The position numbers were made by a program, and so were the translations under genes. From Alentia gelatinosa (Eukaryota > Annelida > Polychaeta > Phyllodocida > Polynoidae), in assembly GCA_950022655.1 (NCBI GenBank), contig OX465584.1, positions 47,474,723-47,538,722 on the forward strand: a DNA stretch of 64,000 nt. Reading direction: 5' to 3'. Below the pieces are notes generated by a model. It had not been told where the DNA came from. It saw only the letters and a list, made by a program, of their open reading frames with translations, and ran no database searches. This document shows, one piece after another, positions 32,911-43,880 of the stretch; position 1 is the first letter of the stretch; the number at the start of each line of letters is the position of its first letter.

Positions 32911-35900
32911 GCGACTTGGTGAGCATGATTCATAACACGTAGAGGCTGTATCTCGCACACAGTGCAATAACTCTGCGCTCATTCCCCGCCTTAACAACAC
33001 ACTGTGATACTATCACACAGCTTCCTGCCGCCCGGTTTGTACACGCCGCCATTACCACAGTGCTTTAAGGAGGGGGAGGACAGAAAAGTGTCGGCCACAA
33101 AAAAAGAAACTCCACCTATGAAAAGTGAGTAATTTCAGCGAGCTGTTGTATCAGTGGTATGACGCCTCTGGTTCGCCCCTATCTTCCACCTCCCCATGTG
33201 TTTGGATCCTCGCTATTCCTCCCGTACCCCCTCTCCACATCTTCGCTCCATCATTAGGTCCATTACCAGGGTGCTTACCCGACACTTACTGATCTATTAC
33301 TATGGCGCCCAGTCTGGGATGCCTAAAAAATGAACGATTTCAACTGAAAAAAAAACACCAAGGGAAAAACTCCCAGGGTTCAGCCAACATTGGTAAGGGT
33401 GTTTTTTTTCTATAGTTTTTGTTCATTTTCTCATCTTTTTTTCATTTCAAATGTTTTCCTCGGTTGTTTTCTAGCACGAAGTTCGGCATACCTGGAGGTA
33501 GTCAAGTGTTTGTGTGAAGGCACCCCCGGCGCGGCTGAGGGGTGGGGTGTTGTATATACCCCGCCCAGACAGCCCAGACCCCCACAGCCGCCTATGGGAC
33601 ATATTTTCGGGTAAAACCCAATATTAGCTTTGATATCACAGGTCAGAAAGACAAGGACTTAGCCCTTCGGGTGTTTTGAACTCACTGACGCATACATAGA
33701 CTGTGGGTGTGGTCCCGTTCTCTATCTCACCCTTGACATACCAGTCCCACACACCCACGCTAAGACACGTTACTTTTTTACAAGTGTCATACACTATTTA
33801 TATTCATATCTTTCATGATATCATCTATAAAGGTTGGATTATAATGTGTTGTACCATAAATGGGTGTCATGTTGTTGTTGGATTCTCTTTCTTTTTTTTC
33901 AGGAAAAAAGCTTTTTAGCCACATTTATTCCTTCACTAACCCAATACATTTACTGGTCTTGCAAAAAAGATATCCAGTAGAACTTCTCGCTGAGTTAATG
34001 TAAGTGCACCATATCACGAGGTACTTAATGGTGTAAGCTGAACCACGAATAGAGGAAAACTGGTTCTGGGTAAAAGAATTCCAGAGTTACGAGGTGAGGG
34101 TGCTTAAAGTTACTTACAAAGATGTTCACTGAAACTTTGGCCAAGGTTAGTAACTATTAAGCATCCACACCAAATAATATTGTATTGTTGCCACCTGAAA
34201 CTTGTTTCCCTATTACTATGTATACCTTCAAATATTGATGAAAATGGCGATTTGTTTACTTCCACTCTACAAACAAACCATGTCCACCCTTTTCGAGTAA
34301 CTCCATCTTGTATGTTTTCTTCATGCTTGTCAATAGCTAAGCTTCAATCTGATTGGTCTAGATCTCGTCACGTGATATCTTCGATAACGAAATAACCACC
34401 TTGGTTGATGAAAAGATCACCCTGGATCTGTATGAAACAAGTTTCTACACCCCTAGCTGTGGTATGCAACTAAAGTGCGAGTTCCACTGGATTAAGGGTT
34501 CATCGGAAATCTTCCAGTCTCTCAGGAACATATCATAGAATATTGTATAAAGATACAAATCTTTCGGAAATGGTTAGTGGACGTGGTAAAAAGTACCTGA
34601 AATTACCAGAAAAGAAATAAGGGCGTACTTTCACTGCCAATTACTCTAATACGATTGTGGTTTTTTTCAGATTCTTTAGGATTGCGCCTCACTCATTTAT
34701 ATACTAAAATGCCCTGGGTTGTGGATTGCTCACCTGAACGGGGTACCCTACAACTGGAGTCTACAGCATAAAATACGCTGATACGTTGAAAATTCACCAT
34801 GGTACATGTCGCATGTCGATGTCACAAGGAAGTACATGTAGATTCACCATCATTGGTATCTTATATCAGAAAATCTGCTGAGTCAGCAGATGTGTATGCC
34901 CCTTCGTGCAGGGAACAATGTTTTGCTCGGATATTTTCCTCGTTGTATTGCTGAGATGAGACTAGTGCATAGATGAAAGGAGATATGCTTCTATCAAAAA
35001 GCTGATATCGTATACTCTGTAGAGAATAGCTGGAAAAACGTCTTGCCTAGGGTATACAATGTATATATGTACAATGAATATATGATAAACACGATGTAAA
35101 CATGTGATTCAATATTTGATGTCTTCAATCAAAAGCAAAGTACTCCCGTCCACTCTTCAAAGTAACACCAACTGATATATAATTATGGTACATCTATTAT
35201 CGTCCATTTCCATTTCCTAATCTATTGATAATCCCATAATAATCCCTGTAAATCTCTGATGTCAGATTACCTGTCATAAGGAAAGTCATGTTATTCTAAG
35301 GGCACGCCGCATATGCACATTAACATGACATAATCCGGCACCAGGAGCTTATCCCCATCAATCATAGAGATTATCCACTAAGTGTGGCCCTTTGATATGC
35401 ACGTATTAATAGACGACCATAGAGAGAATGAATGGGATTTATTATATATGTGTGGTGAGCAGTGTGGGTCGCCATTGATATATGAACACATGTATCAGTG
35501 CGGTGTCCCCTCCCGGGCCCCCACTTAAGTGTGATTCACACTCAGAGACTAATGTACCTGAGAATGGTGTATTTCACACCTTTTCCCCAGCCTCGAACAA
35601 TTCTTCTGTGGTATATAAATCTCAGCTCAAAGTGCCATGTTTTGCTTTTCCCAGTCCAAGGGAAAATTGCCAATTAGATTCACATGGGAAGCCACATCTG
35701 GTACATGGTCTCAGACAAAGTCCCTGCGAACACTCACCCTGAGACTCAAGTATACTTTTAGTGAGGGGCATGAAAACATGTGATCCTGCTTGCTGGCTAC
35801 TTGTTGGCTAGGCTACGTACTAAGTCAATGACTCAGCAGTGCGTACATTTGTCTGATAAAGAATGCCCCTGTAAATTTTAACCGTGCTTAAATTCAAAAT

Positions 35901-36507
35901 CTATTGAGATTCTGCACTTCGGTAAGTGAATTTGTAGCCGACTATTACAGCCTCCTTTTCAAAATGTGGCTAGTTCCTTCCTGATTAAATGGGGGACTCT
36001 TATTTTTATATTTCGAGGACTAAAAAAATCGAGCCTTTTCAGGGAAATTTATAGAAATCATGCTGGGCAAATGAATAAACTCTTCCTTTTTTTATATACT
36101 CTGCCCTTCACGCTGAAACATCCAACTACGGCTTTGGTAGTAAATCATCCGCGAAATAGAAATACTCGGGGAGAAATAATACCGCACATGATCAAGATCT
36201 CTTGGTACACCACATCTACCACATACATGTTGTTTTCTGTCCTTTTTGTTATGTATATGTTGTCATATTGTCTTACTATATGACTTATCGTGTAATGTTT
36301 GTTTTTCGTTTCCAACTTGGTAACTAACTAGTCACATGTTATAAGTGGCTGCTGTATGTATATGGCGCTTAGCGAACTATGTCCCACCAACGTGGTTGGC
36401 GATATGAGATGCGGGATCCGGATGATGAACAGTATTGTTACCGTCTGGAAGCTACTAGGGCCACTTGTTCCGTATTGCATCGTATTGTACTCCTGCACCA
36501 TCAAATA
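32911..36507. other. Intergenic stretch, no gene recognised
   Basis: About 3.6 kb. The 105-codon frame at 35,966-36,283, the 86-codon frame at 35,482-35,742 and the frame at 33,390-33,614 have no recognisable content. A minus-strand donor-like CAGG|GTGAGT (35,737) stands alone. The MARE at 34,876 is listed separately. Confidence 0.4.
34876..34888. promoter_or_regulatory. Perfect T-MARE (TGCTGAGTCAGCA)
   Basis: This is the exact 13-bp MAF recognition element and sits in a longer palindrome (ATCTGCTGA G TCAGCAGAT). A related NF-E2/ARE-type TGACTCAGCA lies at 35,829-35,838. Large and small MAF and CNC-bZIP (NRF2-like) factors bind such sites. The regulated gene is not visible. Confidence 0.4.
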
Positions 36508-37023
36508 CTGGAGAACTCGCCCGAAACAAAGTTGCCTCAAAACGAAGTCGCCCCGAATTCTTCCGACATTCAACCGTTTAAAAAAATTGTAAACGTTAAA
36601 GATGAATAAGTGGGAGTTGTGTGTGTGTGTGGGGGGGGGGGGGGGGGTCGTTACTACAATGCTCCAAATTTAGTCTTCTCGGGGGAAGAATACAAACAGA
36701 AAACCCTGATTTTTTGTAAAACTTTCCCGTCGATGCAGTACGGTGTCAGCGTATTGAGTCTCGGGGAAATGCACACGTCTCACATAATACAAACAGAAAA
36801 CCCTACACATTACTGTATCTCTAATCCTAACCTTAACTCTAACCCTAACCCTAACCCTAACCCTATCCCTAAAATTAAGCCTGCCTGGACTTATTTTCTA
36901 AATACACTGTTTTACGTAGTTCTCCTCTAAGTTGCGAGACGACTTCGCCGGGCGAGTTCTCCAAAAGAGGGCGAGTTCTGCTGTAACATACGGGCCGCGT
37001 TCGTTTTGGGGCGAGTTCTCCAG
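36508..37023. repeat. Inverted-repeat-bounded segment
   Basis: CTGGAGAACTCGCCCGAAAC (36,508-36,527) is repeated inverted as GTTTTGGGGCGAGTTCTCCAG (about 37,003-37,023, one-base gap), and two further GGGCGAGTTCT words lie at 36,949 and 36,969. The segment holds a G17 tract (36,631-36,647) and a telomere-like array (36,831-36,868). It may be a non-autonomous transposon, but no target duplication was found. Confidence 0.45.
36831..36868. repeat. Interstitial telomere-like repeat
   Basis: About six units of CCCTAA with variants (CCTTAA, CTCTAA and CCCTAT at the ends). TTAGGG is the metazoan telomere motif. The array is short and internal. Confidence 0.9.
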
Positions 37024-37319
37024 TAACCGCACCATTTGTGAGGGAGGGGGTGGAAAATCACGATATCTGTAGTTGTGAACTCTTTATCGTCTAAAAGAGA
37101 AGAAGTCCCATATACATAGGGAATAGGGAGCCTGGGGGCGAAGGAGAAACTGAATTCTGCGCAGTCCAGTGGACAGACAGGTATAGAGACCAGGTGGCTC
37201 CATATGCACGTACAGGCGGCAGCTTTCCCAGCATGCTTCACTCCATTGTTTGGCCGGAGGTCGGGAGGGGGCGCTCTCATCGCTTACCATAGGCACATGG
37301 AGCTCATCAACCTAGTGGT

Positions 37320-37386
37320 GGGGGGGGGGGCACATGTTTCATCAAGGGAGACCCCCCCCCCCCCCACACACACACACACACACACC
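37320..37386. repeat. G11, C14 and (CA)n tracts
   Basis: G11 at 37,320-37,330, C14 at 37,352-37,365, then (AC)n to about 37,385. The G and C runs are mutually complementary across a 20-bp spacer. Confidence 0.9.
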
Positions 37387-37497
37387 TCCAAATGCTACTC
37401 ATCCAGGGCTGCAACCTATGCAAGGGCAGGGGATTTAGGTAGGCGTACATGGGCCCGATCGATAAACAAAATCTCATGAAATCCTTGAATATATACA

Positions 37498-37835
37498 CAA
37501 TATTGACTGGTTTCAGATACAAGTGGCCGTATGCTCCGAGGAGTTGACGCGTAGTAATATCCGAGCGTATGCGAGGATATTGCGTAGAGTCAACTCCGAG
37601 GAGCATGCAAACGCTTTTATCTGAAACCAGTCTCTATTGTATTTATTATCCACCTTTTCTGCACAAGTGACATGTCGATATCAGTTCATTTTAGTTATGC
37701 ACTATTTTTCCATACGCACTATTTTTCCGTATGCGCCACCCGGAGCATACAACATATCCGTATGCGCCGGGTATGTCCATACACGCTGCCTATGTGTTTT
37801 CTATGGGCACTTTGTATTTGGTGGATAATAAGATA
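37498..37835. mobile_element. Foldback family Q copy plus module
   Basis: The hairpin (37,506-37,630) has arms GACTGGTTTCAGATA / TATCTGAAACCAGTC and GCTCCGAGGAGTTGAC / GTCAACTCCGAGGAGC around TAATATCCGAGCGTATGCGA. Its right side is followed by TTATTATCCACC, and a matching inverted GGTGGATAATAAG ends the adjacent module (about 37,822). The module (GCATACAACATATCC, GGGTATGTCCATACAC) recurs beside the 25.8-kb Q copy. Confidence 0.7.
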
Positions 37836-38024
37836 GAGATATCAGCCAAACCCAGATATGCATTTGCCAATGGTGATGAATACATCAACTTGTGTTTTAA
37901 ACTGTCAGAAATTTAGATCATAAACATATCTAACGTTTATGTAACAGGCATTTGCCCGCTGTTAGAGTGGGAACCATCTCAAATGCTCCTAAGAAAAATA
38001 CTAGCAAGGAACAAATGGTGTGTT

Positions 38025-38390
38025 CATTATTGATGAATGAGCGTGGAATCATGAAACGAACTAAAAAAATAAACAGTTTGGATAATATTCAGTCTATGGG
38101 TCATTTTCTGTAACCCAATTTTACCCAGTCAACTTGCCATTTCTAAAACAGCTTGCTTAGAATCCAAATGCATCAAGCACCAGTGGGTCAATGAGGTATT
38201 TCAGTCTTTGGTCCTGGTGCGTTGGTCACGCCCCTATGACAATAACACACTGGCCCACTGCACCTTTCCCAATGCCACAGGGTTGGCACATAGACAGTGA
38301 CCGGATATTTTTTGCAGCGCGCTGAAAGTCTATATAACTTCTTCTAAACCTAGGCAGTGTATTTGAGCGTGTGACTCGCGCTCAAAAAAC
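38025..38390 (+). repeat. Dispersed repeat T, copy 2
   Basis: This is the most complete copy. It starts with TTGATGAATGAGCGTGGAAT, continues through CCAGTCAACTTGCCATTTC and CACCAGTGGGTCAATGAGGT, and ends after AACCTAGGCAGTGTATTTGA. Copies lie at 25,345, 39,044 (5' part only) and 55,235 (inverted). Confidence 0.75.
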
Positions 38391-38439
38391 ATCTGCATAC
38401 AGATGTTATGAATTGGGCGCTGATACACACACGCCTTAC

Positions 38440-38549
38440 CTGGCCGGAGTCTGCTGATGGGTTGGGATGACCCCTGTGATAGGTGGTACACGAACCCACA
38501 CGGCAATCACTTGTGGTGTTTTTACCCGCTCGTGGCAGACGGGAACTGC
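38440..38549 (-). other. Candidate internal exon, 110 bp
   Basis: Reading leftward, an acceptor-like CATCTCCCGCAG| precedes 38,549 and a consensus donor CCAG|GTAAGG follows 38,440. Two frames are open across the 110 bp, one reading AVPVCHERVKTPQVIAVWVR and onwards. The size and both splice signals fit a metazoan internal exon, but the product is not recognisable and no partner exon was found. It sits immediately beyond the end of repeat T. Confidence 0.25.
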
Positions 38550-39043
38550 CTGCGGGAGATGCGGGTGGCGAGCAGCTCACAGCCATGGAGCACATGCCCG
38601 AGCAGATTGATATCTTAATACACTGTCGACTTTTATTATAGAGCCTAGATTGGACGAGCTAATACTCTGGTAGTCCCGGTGGAGATAGATCAACAACGTG
38701 CCCAGAGCATGATTATATCAGGAGCAAATGGTATCTTCATAGTTTTATAAACGATGTATTGGAGAGAAAATACAATTTTCTTGGTTCACGTATATGGTAA
38801 CTATTAAAAGAAATAAACATAGTTAGGCAAGGTCTGAATGAATATAGGTGAAAAGATACAATATGATAGTATGTAATTTTTGAGGCATTATCCCTTGGTG
38901 TGGCTGGGTGGGGAATTCGAGTACCTGGATTACCAGTCGGTGATGACGTCATGCTTAGGGTATAGTTCTCAGATGCCTCGATAGGTGGCGTGGTGGATAA
39001 TATCATCCGAATTACCATATACATTTAATTAAAAAAAACTCCC

Positions 39044-39125
39044 ATTGATTGAGCGTGGAATTATAAGATGATTAACAAGTAAAAGGTTTGGGTTTCATCT
39101 AGTCTAACAGTGAGTCATTGCAAAT
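39044..39125 (+). repeat. Dispersed repeat T, 5' fragment
   Basis: TTGATTGAGCGTGGAAT, AATTAACAAGTAAA-like and GGTTTGGGTTTCATCTAGTC match the start of repeat T (compare the inverted copy ending at 55,545). Similarity ends after about 80 bp. Confidence 0.65.
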
Positions 39126-39359
39126 AGAAAATAAAAAATCCAACTGAATTTCTTCCTCACCTTATCCCTGTCATAAAACCCCTAACATCTGCATTAAATC
39201 CAAGACAGGGGCCATCTATAAAGTATGTATGCAGTGAGAGTGCGGGGGTGGGAGGTAAAGTCTATTGGAAAATCCGTCTTTAATAATCCAATGCGCACAA
39301 GATGGACAGGGAATGGGGTTCAATGTTTTCAGAAACCTTGCGTACATATTCTATAGATG

Positions 39360-39560
39360 GTCCTTCAATTGCTCAAGTCTTTGATTATGGACATTTTGAA
39401 AAATAAAACTATTTTGCAACATTTGAACTTACCTAATTATAAGGCCTGACGGGCCCAGGAATCAGAACTGTGGTCAGTGACTGAGATGGAGTTCAGAGGG
39501 TACCGGTCGCAGCACAGGCGGAGGGGTAGGACACAGGGACTGAGGCCAGTCTAAGATGGC
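39360..39560 (+). repeat. Relative of the pogo-like element interior
   Basis: TGCTCAAGTCTTTGATTATG (39,371) and GGACACAGGGACTGAGGCCAGTCTAAG (in two parts, 39,529-39,555) match 26,778-26,797 and 26,888-26,913 in the same order. No terminal CAGT ends were found here. Confidence 0.55.
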
Positions 39561-40599
39561 CCCACACCGACTGCTTGCGCCATTGCTCATTAGCACATTT
39601 AACTGGGTATCTCTCCAAGCAAAACTTAGCAGCTGATGCCTGAGGAACCTTGCCTGCCTTGTCCAGCCAGCTCTCTCACCTCCCAGTCTCATGCGATCGT
39701 ACTCATCATTATTCCACACACGAGCAGATTGTTTGGGCATGCGCACAACCCCCGTTGACTCACCTGACTCGGGTTGCTGTCGGTGGTGACCTTGCTCAGA
39801 ATGTAGAGTCAACAATGGGTCATTGGATCATTGTTGAACTGCAGTTGGGATCTCTAGCTGAGTGAGCTTGAGGTGGACTGAATTACGTATCTATAAATAA
39901 GTAGAGGATGTGGTTCTACTTGTTTCTCACGTTCTCTTCAGGGTGTGTTGACTTTGACGGTAACGAAGATGTAAGGGCTGAGATTTTCAGCACCACAAGT
40001 TTTTGGAAACCATGAGGGAAAAAAATGGGGACTGAGATATAGTTTGTAACTGCGTGAGGGTACAATACATGAACGACTGTATCTGCATCAAAATAGCCTT
40101 GTGTTTGTTCTAAAAAGGAGGTTAATTGAAACAACCATAATCGGTAAATGAATGACTCAGCTGGTTTTACAGCGTAACACACATTCAACCAGCCATTTTC
40201 AACTTGTTGGCAGTATCAGTAGTTGCATCGTTTATTCGGTTCGAGTTTGTGCATTGGGAATTTGTCGCTTCTTACCCACAGTTGGATTAACATCGTTCAT
40301 TAACATGCCATACTAGAACATAGTAGTATAAGCTTATATCTCAAACAATTTCACACGAAAATGTGTATCACAGAAACCGTTTATGAAAATTCCTAGCTCT
40401 TGCAATGACGCATGTCACATTCCATCACAGTGTAAATTTATGTAGATTACTGTTTATAATGTCTGAACAGTTGTGACAATCAAATCGATCCACTGTATTG
40501 ACAACTATGGGACCATCCCCTCACCACTCGTCACGACCCACATGAAACTCCCATTTTGCCAAGTGACCAGTTCTTGTGAGTCAACGCTGAGTAGAAGAT
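39561..40599. other. Intergenic stretch, nothing recognised
   Basis: Frames at 39,474-39,865 on both strands are mutual shadows without recognisable content. Confidence 0.4.
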
Positions 40600-40790
40600 G
40601 ATTGCCCACATCAAACATGGCCGTAATAGACTCCCACTGAGTTCTCCATCGACGGTCCACAGATTAGGTAGAATAGGGGCCAGCATGGATCCCTGCGGCA
40701 CGCTTGTCTGGGGTTACAATGGCGACCTGATGGGGCCTTGGTCAGACGAGACCTCGTTGCCATTGGTATAAACATAACACACTCAATACA
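40600..40790 (-). pseudogene. Fossil non-LTR reverse transcriptase fragment
   Basis: On the minus strand one frame reads CYVYTNGNEVSSDQ, passes a stop codon, then TSVPQGSMLAPIL. This matches the order of RT blocks in CR1/Jockey/RTE-like LINEs: a 'vYVNG..S' strand followed about 20 residues later by the block-4 motif (T/S)GVPQGS.LGP.LF that shapes the nucleotide-binding pocket. Here G of the first GVP is S and LGP is LAP. The stop and the absence of the flanking catalytic FxD and YxDD blocks show a short decayed copy. It is not the same frame or family signature as the LINE at 62-64 kb, whose equivalent block is IRQGGVL. Confidence 0.6.
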
Positions 40791-41754
40791 CACACCGACA
40801 GAGGCGGGTCAGGTGAGGTCAGACCCCAGCCTATCATCACCCCCGCCCCACTGTCCTTATTCCAACACCGAGCAATTGCACAGAATTGACAATTTGTGTG
40901 CTGGCGTGTGAGTTTGTGTGTGAGAGTGTAGGTGTGTGCGTATGTAGGACTGTGAGTGTGTGTGGGTGTGTGTAGGTGTGTATGTAGGTGTAGACCTACG
41001 TGTACGTGTGATACGGGGTGGGAAATGGAAGGGTGGAGGGCGGTGGGTGTGGGTGAAGAGTGGCTTTATGGTAAAGTGGGAAAACTGACTGGGTGTTTAA
41101 TCTGTGAATTGTTATGGATCAGCAAATACTTGCCCCATGCCATTAGATGAGAGGGGGGTATTTTCGGATGAGTGAGTGAGTAATATTTCACAGATTAAAT
41201 GCCTGGTCTGTTTTCTCTTCGTTATACACCTTGAAATATTTCAGATTCAAAAGAATTTACCTTAGTGGCCATTCGAAGTCAAATTGGGCCAGAGCTCGTC
41301 CATATTACAACATATGTCATATTACAACATATGACAGAACATCTTGTGCACATTGACTTATGCTTATTGACCTCTGCTCCATATGTTGTGAAAATTATGT
41401 ATAGCTCCGTCATGATAAAGTTCTTGGGACTAGAGAAATTACTTTGTTATAACCGTGTTTTGAAAGATTGATATTAGGACATTGACATTATGGCACTGTA
41501 GTAGCCCCTTAGATATTTTAGAAACAACTAAATGATGAAATGTAAGATGATAAAGAACAGTAATACCTTTAATCATGATTCTATTTTAATTATATAACTT
41601 ATCTAAGTTGCAACTACAAAAAGGGAGCGTCATGGGAAGTTAGCTCAAAATTCTAACCTTTTGAGCAAAAATATCACTTCATTCAATATAATTACTTTGT
41701 TGTTTTGCTCATGAATACATTAAAAACAGAAATTAATAGAAAGTTGGCCATCTG
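40791..41754. other. Intergenic, GT-rich patch, otherwise nothing
   Basis: An irregular GT-rich patch lies at about 40,897-41,000. A short duplicated CATATTACAACATATG phrase lies at about 41,299-41,334. No gene was seen. Confidence 0.45.
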
Positions 41755-43880
41755 ACGAACGATTATGCGTTCCAGGGTGCGGTTTATCCAATTGCCAAAT
41801 CAGTTTACACAAACAACGATTATGCGCTCCATGTGCACCGATTATCCAATTTGGAAAGCAAAGGACGAGCTGAAAGTTCCCAATGTGAATGTAGGACTAA
41901 CATATTAATTGGTGGCGATGAGAAAAACGTGTACGATTTTTGTCACCACCACTGATTTATTAAACTTGACTTTGACAGGGATCACAAAAGTCGGTCCTTA
42001 ATGCTAGATTATGTAGTGTGGGAGACAAAAATCGTTGACCATCTTTGTTTCCACCTGACGATTATCGCAAAAACAAGTGTAATCGGTCGGCTGTACAAAT
42101 TACCATAATCGTTGGTGAGAATCGGTCAGTGGAAAAGCCACATAACCGGGTATTTGTTATAAACAAGTGTGATATAATGGAGTTTTATGTGGCATTTCAA
42201 ATTACCGATTATGACCATCGTTTATAGTATTTTGTACCGCTAACCGATTATGTTACATTTTATTGTGATTATCGTTAGATGGGAACAATTAGAGTCAACA
42301 ATTATTTTTCCCAAACATTTACATAATCTAGCACTGCCGACCGACTTCAACATATCGGTGGTGGATTGATCTCGAGTGTGAACGATCGGTCGGTGACTAC
42401 CTCAGTTTTCTTCAGAAAACAGCCTTTGAGTTGACTGCCACCGATCACGCGCACCGATAAGTTTTCAAATCGAACCACCGACCGACTTCTGTACAGGTTG
42501 CATATAATCTGTGGCCGAGTTCACCCGATTGTGGGGCTAGTCCCATCCTATCGCATAACGTATGGAACATGGTGAAGCGTAGTCTTCTGCATGAGGCCGA
42601 TGCGAAATGATATTTGATGGCATACTCGATCTCTCCTACCCTTTCCCATCCACCACCTGCCTTCCAGAAGACCTGGGAGTGGGAGTGTGTGGTGTACGCG
42701 GGGTGTGAAATATGAGAGGTGAATGCCTGTCTGCCAGACTCTAGAAACATGTCATTCAGCAGGACGCCTTGATTCTGACGCCCGCTTTTATGTAGGCCTA
42801 CCTCTTATCAGGGCTTGCTCGTTGGTAAAGTGGGGGTGTCCACCAACTACGATCGAAAAATGATCTATAGACAACAACTTAAATCATGTTCTGAAAATGC
42901 TCTAGACGCTGTAGTCCCTATACTATTACGAACAATGCTTCCCATGCCTTGATACCCCTCCTCGATGGTAGAAATCAGTCTTGGGTCATCCACATTACGA
43001 TGACCATGCACACGGAGTCTTTTGCAAAATCCTGGGGTTCATCACCGATGATTTCAAAGCGCTTTAAAATCGTCTGAGGCTTCAATAATCAGTCGGTGGT
43101 GCAATGTTACGCAATTTGAGGTTGAGAAGTAGGTGACTGGGTCTGCATTTCATCTGTTTACACTTACCGATATAGTATCTGAAATGCATAAGGATCGGTC
43201 GGCGTTGCCCGATTCTTGAATCAAAATTGGTAGGTGTAAAATGGTAGGTGTAACCATGTGGTGTTTCCAGTTATAAACAGCGATTATGGCATTTGGCACT
43301 GCCGACCGATTTTGTGACACTTTTGTTGGAATAATCGTCAGATGGAAACCAAAAGGGTCTACATGATATGGCACCAGAGACAGACTTTTTGTAACACCGA
43401 CAAAATGTCCCCATGTTGAATTAATCCGTGGCTGAATGAATTTAAGTTTCAGAAATCGGACAGCGACTACAATAATTTCCATAGATAAACTTCGTTTGTT
43501 CTGACCACCACCAATTTATACGCATAGGTGATATCTGCGTTTTTACCTGAAAATTCTGGCCACTTAATCTGGCTTTTAGCCCCACCCATCGAATATTTGC
43601 AAATTCCAGGACGCATAATCGTCAGTTGAAAATGGGCATATAACTTTGAGGCCGGCGACTATTTATTTCCATGTTACGCAACCTATATATACCACCACTT
43701 GACAACTATGCCTCTTTAATACCGATCACTTGTGAACAGGTACATATAATTGTTGGCGGCTATTTTAGTGTCGACGATTGTGCGTCAATGCTAAATCCCA
43801 TGTGCTACCACCTGGCGACTTGATTGTCTGTGGGACTCATAGTCGGTGGCCATCAGTCGTCAGCTGGAAACGCCGCATTA
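41755..43880. mobile_element. Region of nested or decayed MITEs
   Basis: Many phrases of the local MITE superfamily occur: TTTCCACCTGACGATTATCG (about 42,048), CACTGCCGACCGACTTC (42,332), CCACCGACCGACTTCTGTAC (42,475), TTTACACTTACCGATAT (about 43,158), GCACTGCCGACCGATTTTG (43,297), GTCAGCTGGAAACGCCGCAT (43,859). Ends alternate in orientation, as at 18.2-19.3 kb. A minus-strand frame at 42,445-42,750 and another at 43,150-43,482 lie inside and are not credible genes. Confidence 0.5.

Noticed and set aside
36379..36609. Plus-strand frame of 76 codons with plausible protein-like content
   Set aside because: It runs through the left inverted repeat of the 36,508-37,023 segment, a second frame overlaps it fully, and no family is recognised.
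38540..38600. Plus-strand ADGNCL phrase resembling the OTU protease active-site block
   Set aside because: Only six residues match and the expected following segment is absent. Coincidence.
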